A stretch of DNA of 36,132 nucleotides from Candidatus Poribacteria bacterium (GTDB taxonomy: Bacteria; Poribacteria; WGA-4E; WGA-3G), in the NCBI GenBank assembly GCA_009839975.1, contig VXOP01000454.1:1-36132 (forward strand). The letters run 5' to 3'. The translations under genes and the position numbers were made by a program. Positions 7,568 through 16,400 of this stretch are shown one piece after another (positions within the stretch are counted from its first letter, which is position 1; every line of letters starts with the position of its first letter). The notes under the pieces were generated by a model. The model worked only from the letters and a program-made list of their open reading frames with translations. It ran no database searches and was not told the origin of the DNA.

Positions 7568-7596
7568 ATTATAGCAATCAATACCTCCACCTGCAA
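7568..7596 (-). promoter_or_regulatory. promoter of uppP, possibly giving a leaderless mRNA
   Basis: On the minus strand TATAAT (7573-7568) is preceded by TTGCAG (7596-7591) with a 17-base spacer. The uppP ATG begins only seven bases after the -10 box. The -35 box matches 3 of 6, so the call rests mainly on the -10. Confidence 0.4.
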
Positions 7597-7605
7597 GAAT
7601 ATCTT

Positions 7606-7739
7606 ACAGGACTTACGCAGTTTCTCTTAAAGTCCCCTTGATAAGGGGGATTTAGGGGGTTAAATTACTAAAATATCATTGAAATAACGACTTTTAACCC
7701 CCCTAACCCCCCTTATCAAGGGGAATGCGTAAGTCCTGT
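7606..7739. mobile_element. 134 bp MITE with ACAGGACTTACGCA termini
   Basis: Perfect 14-bp terminal inverted repeats, ACAGGACTTACGCA (7606-7619) and its complement (7726-7739). Inside, a second pair of arms built of CCCCTTGATAAGGGG and GGGTTAAA-type sequence nearly meets in the middle, so the element can fold into one long hairpin. Related ACAGGACTTACGCA-ended elements are common in cyanobacterial genomes (general knowledge). It contains no ORF and lies between uppP and a divergent promoter. Confidence 0.7.
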
Positions 7740-7749
7740 CTTAATTTCG

Positions 7750-7779
7750 TTGACAAAAGCCTATCATTAGTTTTACAAT
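7750..7779 (+). promoter_or_regulatory. sigma70-like promoter for the 7801 operon
   Basis: TTGACA (7750-7755) exact, an 18-base spacer, then TACAAT (7774-7779), 5 of 6. The ATG at 7801 follows with AGGAGG about eight bases upstream. The transcript would start just before the ribosome-binding site. Confidence 0.6.
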
Positions 7780-7800
7780 TGTGGATAGGAGGATAAAAAT

Positions 7801-8565
7801 ATGAAAAACCGTAGTTATTTGAGAAATGTATTAGGATGTGTTATCCTAATTGTATTTACCGTTACTGTTATGTGGACAGGTAATGCCGTCGCACAAACTT
7901 CATTCGGGGACCCGTTTGAAGGCAACAAATTGAAGAATTCTAATTGGAAATGGCAAAACGAACCACCAACGTGGGATGTTGGTAAAACGAAGAAGGATTA
8001 TCTATACATGGATTGTGAACCTAACCGCAATATTTGGACAAGTGATGCCAGTCACTTTCTGTATCAAGAAACCGATACCGATATGTTTGATGTTGAAACC
8101 CGATTCTTTGCAAGATGGAGCACTAGTTCCGCTGTTAATGGTCTCCTTGTAAAAAGTCCAGGGGACAATAATTGGGTAACCATCAAATTCTGGGCACAAG
8201 GTGCAGGTCCAAAAGCAGTGATACAATATCAAAGACTTGGAGCAGGTATGGGACCAGGTGATGTTCAGTGGTCAGATAAGTTTGGCGACTTTGAAGACGT
8301 CGATATAGCACTACGTCTCAAGAAAGAGGGGGATACATATACTGCCTGGTACCAAACTGCAGAAGATAATGATTGGGTGAGCATTGGTCAAGGTACTTTT
8401 GGACTAACCCCACCACTTTGGCTCGGTATTTACGCTGGAGTAGCAGCAGGTTCCGGTTCTCTTGAGGTAGAGTACGAATACTTCAGGGATAACATGAACC
8501 CCTTCCCTGTTGAACCGGGCGGTAAAGCAACTACCACATGGGGATCAGTAAAAACCAGATATTAA
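7801..8565 (+). CDS. secreted concanavalin-A-like lectin/glucanase-fold protein
   Basis: 254 aa. The N-terminus is a signal peptide with likely cleavage after NAVA (about residue 31). The mature part resembles the DUF1349/GH43-C2-like jelly-roll proteins: WKWQNEPPTWDV, LYQETDTDMFDVETRF, VNGLLVKSPGDNNWVTIKF, and a closing LWLGIYAG segment. Such domains usually bind or wrap glycans; no catalytic residues can be assigned. The last 18 residues carry GKATTTWGSVK, a motif shared with three other exported proteins in this window. The gene has its own promoter and a strong AGGAGG site. The next gene starts 11 bases downstream, so the two are probably co-transcribed. Confidence 0.65.
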   Translation: MKNRSYLRNVLGCVILIVFTVTVMWTGNAVAQTSFGDPFEGNKLKNSNWKWQNEPPTWDVGKTKKDYLYMDCEPNRNIWTSDASHFLYQETDTDMFDVETRFFARWSTSSAVNGLLVKSPGDNNWVTIKFWAQGAGPKAVIQYQRLGAGMGPGDVQWSDKFGDFEDVDIALRLKKEGDTYTAWYQTAEDNDWVSIGQGTFGLTPPLWLGIYAGVAAGSGSLEVEYEYFRDNMNPFPVEPGGKATTTWGSVKTRY

Positions 8566-8576
8566 GGAGGAAATAC

Positions 8577-10457
8577 ATGATGCGTTTCTACATAATCCTA
8601 TGGCTCTCTTTATGTCTGACTCCTCATCTTTACGGTCAGACTTTCACCGATGTGAGTGAAGTCGCAGGGGTTGTTCAACGAGAAACGCCAATTGATGAAA
8701 ATTCCGGGACCTGGATGGGTCCCGGAACCGCCTCAGTTGATTATGATAACGATGGCTGCTGGCTTGACATTTTCGTTGTTGGTGATGGAGGTTTACCCAA
8801 TGCACTTTACCACAACAATCGTGATGGAACGTTTACGGATATAGCAGAACAAGCAGGGGTTGCCAATACGCCAAATGGACGCGGATGCGTCTGGTTTGAC
8901 TATGACAATGATGGGTGGCGGGACCTGTTCGTCACCTGTGCAGGACCGAACTTTCTCTTCAGAAACAACGGAGATTGCACTTTCACAGATGTCAGTCAGA
9001 CAGCGATGATCACAAATGAACTGCACGGGACGAATGCCGCAGTTGCTGACTACGATCACGACGGTTGGCTTGACATTTACATCACAAATTGGGGACGTCC
9101 TGCATCGCTCTTAGTTTTTGATCCTGAACCGAGGACAAACGTCCTATACCGGAACCTTGGGGACGGTACATTTGAAGATGTTGCTGTTGATGCTGGCGTG
9201 GCTGATGAAGGTATCGGATGGGGGGCTGTTTTCTTTGATTATAATGGCGATACGTGGCAAGATATCTTCGTTGCGAATGACCACGGGCCCGATAAACTCT
9301 ATCGGAACAGAGGAGATGGCACATTTGAAGATGTATCCGAACAGTCTGGGATTGTCACGCTCATTAGAAATAAACCTACTGGCGCAATGGGACTTTGTGT
9401 CGGAGATTACGACAATGATGCTGACCTTGACCTATTCGTCACGAACTATGATGAAGACCTGCTGTGGCGTAATAACGGTGATGGCACTTTCACAAATGTT
9501 GCAGAACAGGTAGGAGTAGCAAACGTAGGCGTAGGGTGGTATGCAACCTTTGTTGATTATGATAACGACGGTTGGCGCGATCTATACGTAGTTAATGGAA
9601 ATGTTGATAATTCACAGAAAACCAATCGCAACCGTTTATACCATAATGATAGGAATGGGAAGTTTGTGGATCGTTCCGATTCGCTAAATACAAATGTTGA
9701 TGTAGTCGGTCGTGGGGCAACAGCAGGCGATTTTGATAACGATGGGGATGTCGATTTTTTCGTTGTGAATAACACTGGTAATACACTCCTCATAAATGAT
9801 CTTGACCCTCCCTTTAAGTCCGATTATCCTGCTACGCGTCGCAACTTAGCCAAGCATCAGCGTATCACAATTAGGTTGATCGGAACAGAAAGCAATCCCG
9901 ATGGAATCGGAACACGGGTTGCTCTCAGAGCCGGTGGCATCGTTCAAACGCAAGAGTTAATCTGCGGCACCGGGTTTCTCGGTAGTGACAGTTTAGAGCT
10001 TGAATTTGGTCTTGCAGGTACATCTCGCATCGATTCTATTACGTTGACGTGGCCATCGGGAACTGTTGAAACTTATGAAAATCTCGGTACTTATGATCTA
10101 TTCGTTTTTACTGAAAAGGGTGATGTCATGACACCCGTTGAACCTGCAGGGAAACTGAGTACAACATGGGGAAAAGTTAGAAAAGCAGAGGTATTTCAAA
10201 ACTATCCTAATCCATTTAATCCAGAAACGTGGATACCTTATAGACTATCAGAATCAAGCGATGTCCAGGTTTCCATATTTTCCGCAACAGGAGAATTGGT
10301 GCGAAAGTTTAAACTCGGTCATCAGGCACATGGTGAAAGAAAGTTGTATTGGGATGGTAAGAATACTGCCGGGGAAACTGTCTCCAGTGGAATCTATTTT
10401 TATCAGTTTGAAGCGGGAAATGTCAAGAGTGTTCGGAAAATGTGGCTAATGAAGTAG
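8577..10457 (+). CDS. secreted FG-GAP/VCBS-repeat protein with ASPIC/UnbV and C-terminal sorting domain
   Basis: 626 aa from the ATG at 8577, six bases after AAGGAGG; the frame is open to 8538 but that part overlaps the previous gene. A signal peptide (MMRFYIILWLSLCLTPHLYG) precedes a beta-propeller of FG-GAP repeats with Ca-binding loops such as DYDNDGWRDLFV, DYDHDGWLDIYI, DYNGDTWQDIFV and DFDNDGDVDFFV. An ASPIC/UnbV domain at about residues 430-510 (GIGTRVALRAGG, LTWPSGTVETY) resembles CRTAC1-type proteins. Residues 521-536 hold GKLSTTWGKVRK, then NYPNPFNPETWIPY begins at 542 and continues as a FlgD-Ig-like sorting domain to the end. The family is linked to matrix or adhesion roles in eukaryotes; its function in this bacterium is unknown. 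Confidence 0.85.
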   Translation: MMRFYIILWLSLCLTPHLYGQTFTDVSEVAGVVQRETPIDENSGTWMGPGTASVDYDNDGCWLDIFVVGDGGLPNALYHNNRDGTFTDIAEQAGVANTPNGRGCVWFDYDNDGWRDLFVTCAGPNFLFRNNGDCTFTDVSQTAMITNELHGTNAAVADYDHDGWLDIYITNWGRPASLLVFDPEPRTNVLYRNLGDGTFEDVAVDAGVADEGIGWGAVFFDYNGDTWQDIFVANDHGPDKLYRNRGDGTFEDVSEQSGIVTLIRNKPTGAMGLCVGDYDNDADLDLFVTNYDEDLLWRNNGDGTFTNVAEQVGVANVGVGWYATFVDYDNDGWRDLYVVNGNVDNSQKTNRNRLYHNDRNGKFVDRSDSLNTNVDVVGRGATAGDFDNDGDVDFFVVNNTGNTLLINDLDPPFKSDYPATRRNLAKHQRITIRLIGTESNPDGIGTRVALRAGGIVQTQELICGTGFLGSDSLELEFGLAGTSRIDSITLTWPSGTVETYENLGTYDLFVFTEKGDVMTPVEPAGKLSTTWGKVRKAEVFQNYPNPFNPETWIPYRLSESSDVQVSIFSATGELVRKFKLGHQAHGERKLYWDGKNTAGETVSSGIYFYQFEAGNVKSVRKMWLMK

Positions 10458-10506
10458 GTTAGAATCAGCACGGTTTATATTCGCTTAGCAACAAGGTAGG
10501 TGAAGG

Positions 10507-10776
10507 ATGGCTATTATAATAGAGCAGGGAGAGGTAAATAATGGAGGTATTGTTTTATCTAAGCCGCTGTCGTTACCCGAGGGTACAAGAATTCTGATTC
10601 AGATAGAACCGATTGAAACAGATGACGATAAGGACAGTTTACCTGATAAGAAAGAAGATTTTGCCAATTCATCTTTCATTGGCATGTGGGCTGATAGGGA
10701 GGACATGCAAGACAGTGTGGCGTGGGTAAGAAAACAGCGAGAAAAATGGTTAGAACGGATAACAAGAACGGAATAA
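10507..10776 (+). CDS. VapB-like antitoxin
   Basis: 89 aa. The first 35 residues (MAIIIEQGEVNNGGIVLSKP, then LPEGTRILIQI) resemble the small beta-strand domain of DUF104/AbrB-type antitoxins. An acidic linker leads to a C-terminal helix, MWADREDMQDSVAWVRKQRE, of the type that wraps PIN toxins. It overlaps the downstream PIN gene by 31 bases. A ribosome-binding site AGGTGAAGG lies immediately upstream of the ATG. It would neutralise the toxin and probably autorepress the pair. The exact antitoxin family is uncertain. Confidence 0.7.
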   Translation: MAIIIEQGEVNNGGIVLSKPLSLPEGTRILIQIEPIETDDDKDSLPDKKEDFANSSFIGMWADREDMQDSVAWVRKQREKWLERITRTE

Positions 10777-11144
10777 TTGATACAGATATTTTGATTGATG
10801 TATCAAAAGGCAACGATGATTCAATTAGATTCTTGACAGGCCATCAGGATGCTGACATACGAGTAAGCATTATCACTGCTATTGAATTAGTAGTTGGTTG
10901 TCGGAACAAAACTGAATTAAATCATATCTTGAAGTTTTTACAGAATTTTACCATTCTACCGATTACTGTAACTTCTTCGCAAATTGCATATCAACTAATA
11001 GAAACATTTGCTTTAAGTCATGGACTACTAATGGCAGATGCGCTGATAGCAGCGACTGTTCTTGAGCAGGAAACAATACTTTATACTAAAAACATCCGCC
11101 ACTTCCGTATGATACCGGATCTGGAGGTATTTCGACCTTACTGA
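10746..11144 (+). CDS. vapC: PIN-domain ribonuclease toxin (VapC-like)
   Basis: 132 aa. The PIN acidic residues are visible: D12/D14 in IIDTDILIDV, E47 in ITAIELVVG, D98 in LLMADALIAA, and N115 in YTKNIRHF. VapC toxins are Mg-dependent endoribonucleases that cut tRNA or rRNA and stop translation. The ATG at 10746 lies inside the antitoxin gene in another frame; a GTG-started extension to 10722 is open but not needed. The pair sits between two exported-protein genes on the same strand and may stabilise that region. Confidence 0.85.
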   Translation: MVRTDNKNGIIDTDILIDVSKGNDDSIRFLTGHQDADIRVSIITAIELVVGCRNKTELNHILKFLQNFTILPITVTSSQIAYQLIETFALSHGLLMADALIAATVLEQETILYTKNIRHFRMIPDLEVFRPY

Positions 11145-11172
11145 ACGTGAGTTTGATAATTCAATTCATTAT

Positions 11173-11208
11173 TATCCTTTGAATAAAATAGTTTATTCTG
11201 AAAGGATA
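11173..11208 (+). terminator. hairpin after the toxin-antitoxin pair
   Basis: TATCCTTT-GAATAAA (11173-11187), loop ATAG, TTTATTC (11192-11198), a two-base bulge, then AAAGGATA (11201-11208). That is 15 paired bases followed by TGTGCTTTTCTGTTT. It is AT-rich but well placed as the terminator of the VapBC transcript. Confidence 0.6.
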
Positions 11209-11284
11209 TGTGCTTTTCTGTTTATTGTTTCTAAAGAACTTAAAATTGTCCAAACTTTGGATATGTGAAAGGTAATGAAATTAA

Positions 11285-13342
11285 ATGGTTATAGTTAAAA
11301 GTAAGTTCAGTCCAGTATTTATACTTAGTTTCTGTCTCATTCTGTTTTTGGTTATTCCTGTAGTGACATCTGCACAGACTGCTAACAATCAAAATAATGC
11401 AAATCAAAATACAATTCTCTCCTTCTCTTTAGAAGGAACACCCATACATGTTGGTGCTACGTTTACGGTGCATCTAAATGTGGAGAACATCACCGACTTG
11501 GCAGGATGGCAATGTGATGTTGAATATGATCCGGCAGTCCTTGAAGCAGATGAGGTGATCATTAGCGATTTTCTGGATGTCGGAGATGCGCTTTCATTCT
11601 CACTGCCGGCTGTAATTGACAATGACAACGTCACCGGAAGAATTACCAATATCAATGCCGTAAGAACCGCCCTGGGTGGCACGAGCGGCACGGGTAGTCT
11701 ATTTTCAATAACCTTCACTGCCAAGACGGTTGGGAATAGTCGAATCACACTTAGTAATCTTCAAGCAGGAACACATGAATTGGAAACAATCCCACTAAAT
11801 ATCCCCGAAATAATAATATCTGTTGTTGAGACCCCCGTGGATGAGGAAAATGACAACGGTCAAACATTGTCCCTGTCAACAGATATAAATTCTATTAATG
11901 TTGGAGACACATTTACACTCCATCTCAACGCTCATCAATTTGTTGACTTATCCGATTGGGAATGTGAACTTCTGTTTGATCCCAACATACTTGAAGCCTC
12001 TGAAGTCCTTGAAGGAGATTTCTTGAAAGAAGGGGATGTATCAACTCGCTTTAGAAATAGCAGAATCAATAACACTGCAGGTGAGATTACGGGTCTGAGT
12101 GTTACACGCCTCGCTGAAAAAGGTGTAAAAGGTTCAGGTAGATTACTGTCAGTCGTATTCACAGCAAAGGCAAGTGGACAAGCGCGAGTGACACTTAAGG
12201 ACTTATATGCATATTCCAGCAATTCAGAAGAAATCATGCTGGATATTCCAGAGCTTATCGTAACTGTAACGGAACTGAATAGTGCACTCCTTTCCTGTTC
12301 AATAGATGAAGTCCCTGTTCGTGTTCTTGATACGTTTACTCTAAAACTCAATGTAGAAGACGCAACTGATTTTGCTGGATGGTTCTCTGATATTGTATTT
12401 GATCCAGCCGCACTTGAAGCAATTGAGGTAAAGGAAGGTGAGTTCTTGAAGGAAGGAAATACGGAGACCTACTTTCTTAAAGGAACAATTGATAACACAG
12501 TTGGAGAAATCAAAAATGTAGGTTCAATTCGTCTTAAAAGAGGTGGCGTAAACGGTACAGGCACGCTGCTATCCGTGACATTTACTGCAAAAACAGCCGG
12601 TGATACACACATCAGATTTGTTAACCATCATGCAGGCACAAGCAACTTGCAGATCATTCGTTTAAATAGTTCAGCATGTGTCATCACTGTGGAAGAACGT
12701 GTGTTTTTAACTTGGGATGTAAATCAGGATGGACAGGTGAACATTTTAGACTTAATGCATGTATCACAGTTCTTAGGAAAAGATGCGTCTTTTTCACCTG
12801 AGTCTGACGTGGATTCTGATGGCATAATTGGCATTTTAGACCTTATCGTAATCGCGCAACATATTGGCGATACGGACGGTTCCGCTCCAAGCTTAAATGC
12901 TAATCGTGATGTTAGGATAGAGACTACAGAACCTGTCCCGGCAATGATACAATCGTGGATATCGCAAGCGATGTTACAGAATGACGGTTCTACTGTTTAC
13001 AGAGAAGGTATAGCCAATCTTCAAAAACTGCTAACATCGCTTATACCTAAAAAGACCATGTTGCTTCACAACTATCCGAATCCGTTTAACCCAGAGACGT
13101 GGATACCGTATCAATTGTCGGAAGCCGCTGATGTGAGTGTGACAATCTATGCTGCGAACGGTAGGATAGTGAGAACGTTAGTAATAGGTCATCAGGAAGC
13201 AGGAGAGTATAAGAGTCAGAGTCGTGCAGCATATTGGGATGGCACAAATAGCAGTGGTGAACCTGTAGCAAGCGGAATCTACTTCTACACCTTATCCGCA
13301 GCAGATTTCACCGCAACACGTAAGATGCAAATTTTAAAATAA
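11285..13342 (+). CDS. scaffoldin-like secreted protein: three cohesins, dockerin, sorting domain
   Basis: 685 aa. A signal peptide (FILSFCLILFLVIPVVTSAQ) is followed by three cohesin-like domains at about residues 38-180, 196-325 and 333-468. Each opens with a V-G-D-TFTLHLN type strand and contains AGWxxD-x-x-FDPxxLEA. A type I dockerin follows at about 476-530, with two Ca loops (DVNQDGQVNILDL and DVDSDGIIGILDL). A short linker module (WISQAM..DGSTVYREGIANLQKLL) leads to NYPNPFNPETWIPY at 597 and the terminal sorting domain. Cohesins bind dockerins, so this protein could both recruit dockerin-bearing partners and be recruited itself. Two dockerin proteins are encoded immediately downstream. 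No catalytic domain is visible. Confidence 0.85.
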   Translation: MVIVKSKFSPVFILSFCLILFLVIPVVTSAQTANNQNNANQNTILSFSLEGTPIHVGATFTVHLNVENITDLAGWQCDVEYDPAVLEADEVIISDFLDVGDALSFSLPAVIDNDNVTGRITNINAVRTALGGTSGTGSLFSITFTAKTVGNSRITLSNLQAGTHELETIPLNIPEIIISVVETPVDEENDNGQTLSLSTDINSINVGDTFTLHLNAHQFVDLSDWECELLFDPNILEASEVLEGDFLKEGDVSTRFRNSRINNTAGEITGLSVTRLAEKGVKGSGRLLSVVFTAKASGQARVTLKDLYAYSSNSEEIMLDIPELIVTVTELNSALLSCSIDEVPVRVLDTFTLKLNVEDATDFAGWFSDIVFDPAALEAIEVKEGEFLKEGNTETYFLKGTIDNTVGEIKNVGSIRLKRGGVNGTGTLLSVTFTAKTAGDTHIRFVNHHAGTSNLQIIRLNSSACVITVEERVFLTWDVNQDGQVNILDLMHVSQFLGKDASFSPESDVDSDGIIGILDLIVIAQHIGDTDGSAPSLNANRDVRIETTEPVPAMIQSWISQAMLQNDGSTVYREGIANLQKLLTSLIPKKTMLLHNYPNPFNPETWIPYQLSEAADVSVTIYAANGRIVRTLVIGHQEAGEYKSQSRAAYWDGTNSSGEPVASGIYFYTLSAADFTATRKMQILK

Positions 13343-13394
13343 AGTAAAGTCAATAATTAATGAGACATTTATGCATTTACAAAGATCACCCCGC

Positions 13395-13417
13395 GTAGGG
13401 GCGAGGTCTCCTCGCCC
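13395..13417 (+). repeat. REP-like palindrome with GTAG head
   Basis: GTAG (13395-13398) is followed directly by GGGCGAGG-TCT-CCTCGCCC, a perfect 8-bp stem with a three-base loop. It lies between two exported-protein genes. The sequence differs from the other palindromes, but the GTAG-plus-hairpin layout is the same. It could also terminate the upstream transcript. Confidence 0.75.
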
Positions 13418-13485
13418 GCTGTAGAGTGTATCATTTATTCTGAAGTCCACTATAAATCTCGTTTTACATTATGGAGAAAAAAGCA

Positions 13486-16400
13486 ATGAAGATAGTAAAG
13501 CGTGTGGTTATTGTTAGTATTTTTTTTATGCTCCTATTGAGTTTTCAAAGTGTTGATGCACAACAGAACATTGCACAACAAGCGTATGCAATATTTGAGA
13601 ATAGCTGCAATGGTTGCCACGGTGAAGGTGGTTCTTACACGGAGCAATTACGCATACAATATCCAAATATAATTGATGATGGTTCTGTCATTCCTGGGGA
13701 CCCTGTTAATTCTGAGTTCTATAAAAGGTTAATAGAAACTGATCCATTAAGACGTATGCCGTTCAACAGTGATCCGTTGTCACAAGAGGCAATTGACACG
13801 ATCCGTCAATGGATCCTAGCAGGAGCACCTGATTGGAATGTTGATGCCCAACCAGATCGTACCTTCATAACTACTGATTCCATGCTCGATACCATACAAC
13901 AGCATTTGGACACGCTGGCAGCATTTGACCGTCCTTATGCACGGTATTTTACAATGACACATCTTTACAATGCAGGTGAATCCGATGACACACTCGTAGA
14001 CTATCAACACGCGCTTTCAAAACTGGTAAACAGTCTCTCTTGGGGGGCTGATGTCATCAACCCGGTTCCAATTGACATGGAAGAGACAATCTTTTACATT
14101 AATCTCCCTGATTACGAGTGGGAGGTCGGAACGAATCGATGGACACAGATTGAAGAAGCATATCCCTATAGCATTGAACCCAGTATCGAAAAAGCATCTC
14201 CAGATAATATTGAACGTATTCAAGATAGACAAAGATTGCTTACACAACTGACAAATTTGCGTGAAGCAATGACGTGTAATGTGCCGTTTGTCCATGTGGA
14301 TTGGTTTCTTGCCACTGCATCCGTGCCACCACTTTACAACGACATCCTTGGATTACCCGATACAGACCGCGAGTTGGAAACCAATCTTGATGTGGATGTT
14401 GCAGGAAATCTACAGGATGCCCCCGGTATTCGTGTTTGGCGTGCAGGATTCAACGATTCCGGTGTTTCACAAAACAATCGGGTTGTTGAACGTCACAGAT
14501 CTCGATATGGTGCCTATTGGAAAAGCTACGATTTCGCTGGAAGTGTAGGCACACAAAATGTCTTTGACTATCCCCTTAACTTTACGCATGATGGTGGCGA
14601 AATTATCTTCAATCTGCCGAACGGTTTGCAGGCATACTTTCTTGTAGATGCTAATGGTCAAAAACTTGATGTCGCTCCGACTAACATCGTTTCTAACCCT
14701 GCTGCAAGTCCTCCCGATGTGCGAAATGGGATTTCATGCATCGGTTGTCACACAGAAGGGATGAAGACGTTTGAAGATGAGGTGCGTGCAGTAATAGAAG
14801 CGAAGACGAACCTACCTGATAGAGACCATGCATTACGACTCTATGTGGAAATATCGGAGATGAATGCACTTGTAAACAAGGATGCGGAACGTTATAAGGT
14901 AGCACTTGAAGCGACAGGTGGAGACATTAAAGATATTGAACCTGTGCACCGTTTCTTTGATGCATTTCAAGAACCCGTCAGTGCAGCACACGCTGCATCC
15001 GCTGTCGGACTAAAAACAGCAGACTTCCTTAACAGGATAAACGATGATCCGCGTTTACAAGACTTAGTACAACTAACGGTTGAAAACGGACGAATGAAAC
15101 GAGATGATTGGACAGCAAAATTCGAGGATGTGATTTCTATTGTGTATGATGACATCCGACCTGATGAACCTGGAGGCCGAGATGAAGAGATAGGAGGTAT
15201 AGTTATAATCCCTGACCTGAACCTACGCCATGCAATTAGAAGTACACTCAACATGGCACCCGACGCTACTATTGCTAAGACAGATATGGAAAGGTTGAGG
15301 ATTATTGTAGCAGATGACCAAGGGATTAGTGACTTAAGGGGACTCCAATTTGCAACAAACTTGGAACGGATAGAATTTCGACGCAACGCTATATCAGACT
15401 TATCTCCGTTAGCAGGTTTAACTCAGCTGAATAACATCAAACTTCGTGGTAATCAGATAACAAACGTTACGCCGTTGGAGAACCTAATTCGAGTGGATTG
15501 GTTAGGACTCGAGCAGAATCAGATAGAAGATTTGTCTCCTTTGACGAAGCTAACAAAATTGGAAGGCATAGGTATTACGGGTAATCCGATAACAGATGTG
15601 TCACCCTTGGCAGAACTTACATCTCTACAACGGATAGATGCTTGGCGTACACCTATAACAGATTTCTCAGTTTTATCATCTTTACCACGCCTGAATTGGA
15701 TAGAATATGGTAACAACAGATTGACAACTGAACTCCCATCTTTTGAAGGACTAACTGCTCTGACGCGATTAGAGATTCATGGATGTAGCCTTTCAGATCT
15801 AACCCCATTGGAAGAACTGACCCAATTAGAGTGGTTAGAATTAGTAAATAACGGGATATCTGATTTGTCACCGCTGAGCAACCTGAAGAACCTAACAACA
15901 CTGAATCTTGATGCCAATATTATAGAGAATGTGTCGCCGCTTGCGGGGTTAACCAATTTGGAGGTGTTATACCTTGAAAACAATGTCATTTCAGATGTGA
16001 CCTCACTCGTGAATTTGACTAACTTGGAACGGTTGGACCTTCGGAACAACGCAATAGCCGACTTTTCATTTATAAGTCAATTATCCCCCAATACTTTTGT
16101 GCGCACGGTAGGAAATCCAGGCTTCCCGACAGGTGGGAGAAAGATAACAGGACCGTGGTTATGGGTAATTGTCCCGGGCACACGATTAGATGAAAATACA
16201 GACTTTCTTGCACGGGCATCCAGAGGCGCAGCGACAGAAATAAAGGTGTCCACCAACGGTGCTATCGCTGGAAAGGCAGTCGGAGAAAGCGTCTGGACAT
16301 GGCATCATCTTCAGACGACAGGGAATAATATCAACATCATGACTGAGTCCCTCGGCTGGGGGACAGGATCAGAAATATATGACCATATCATTTACGGCTC

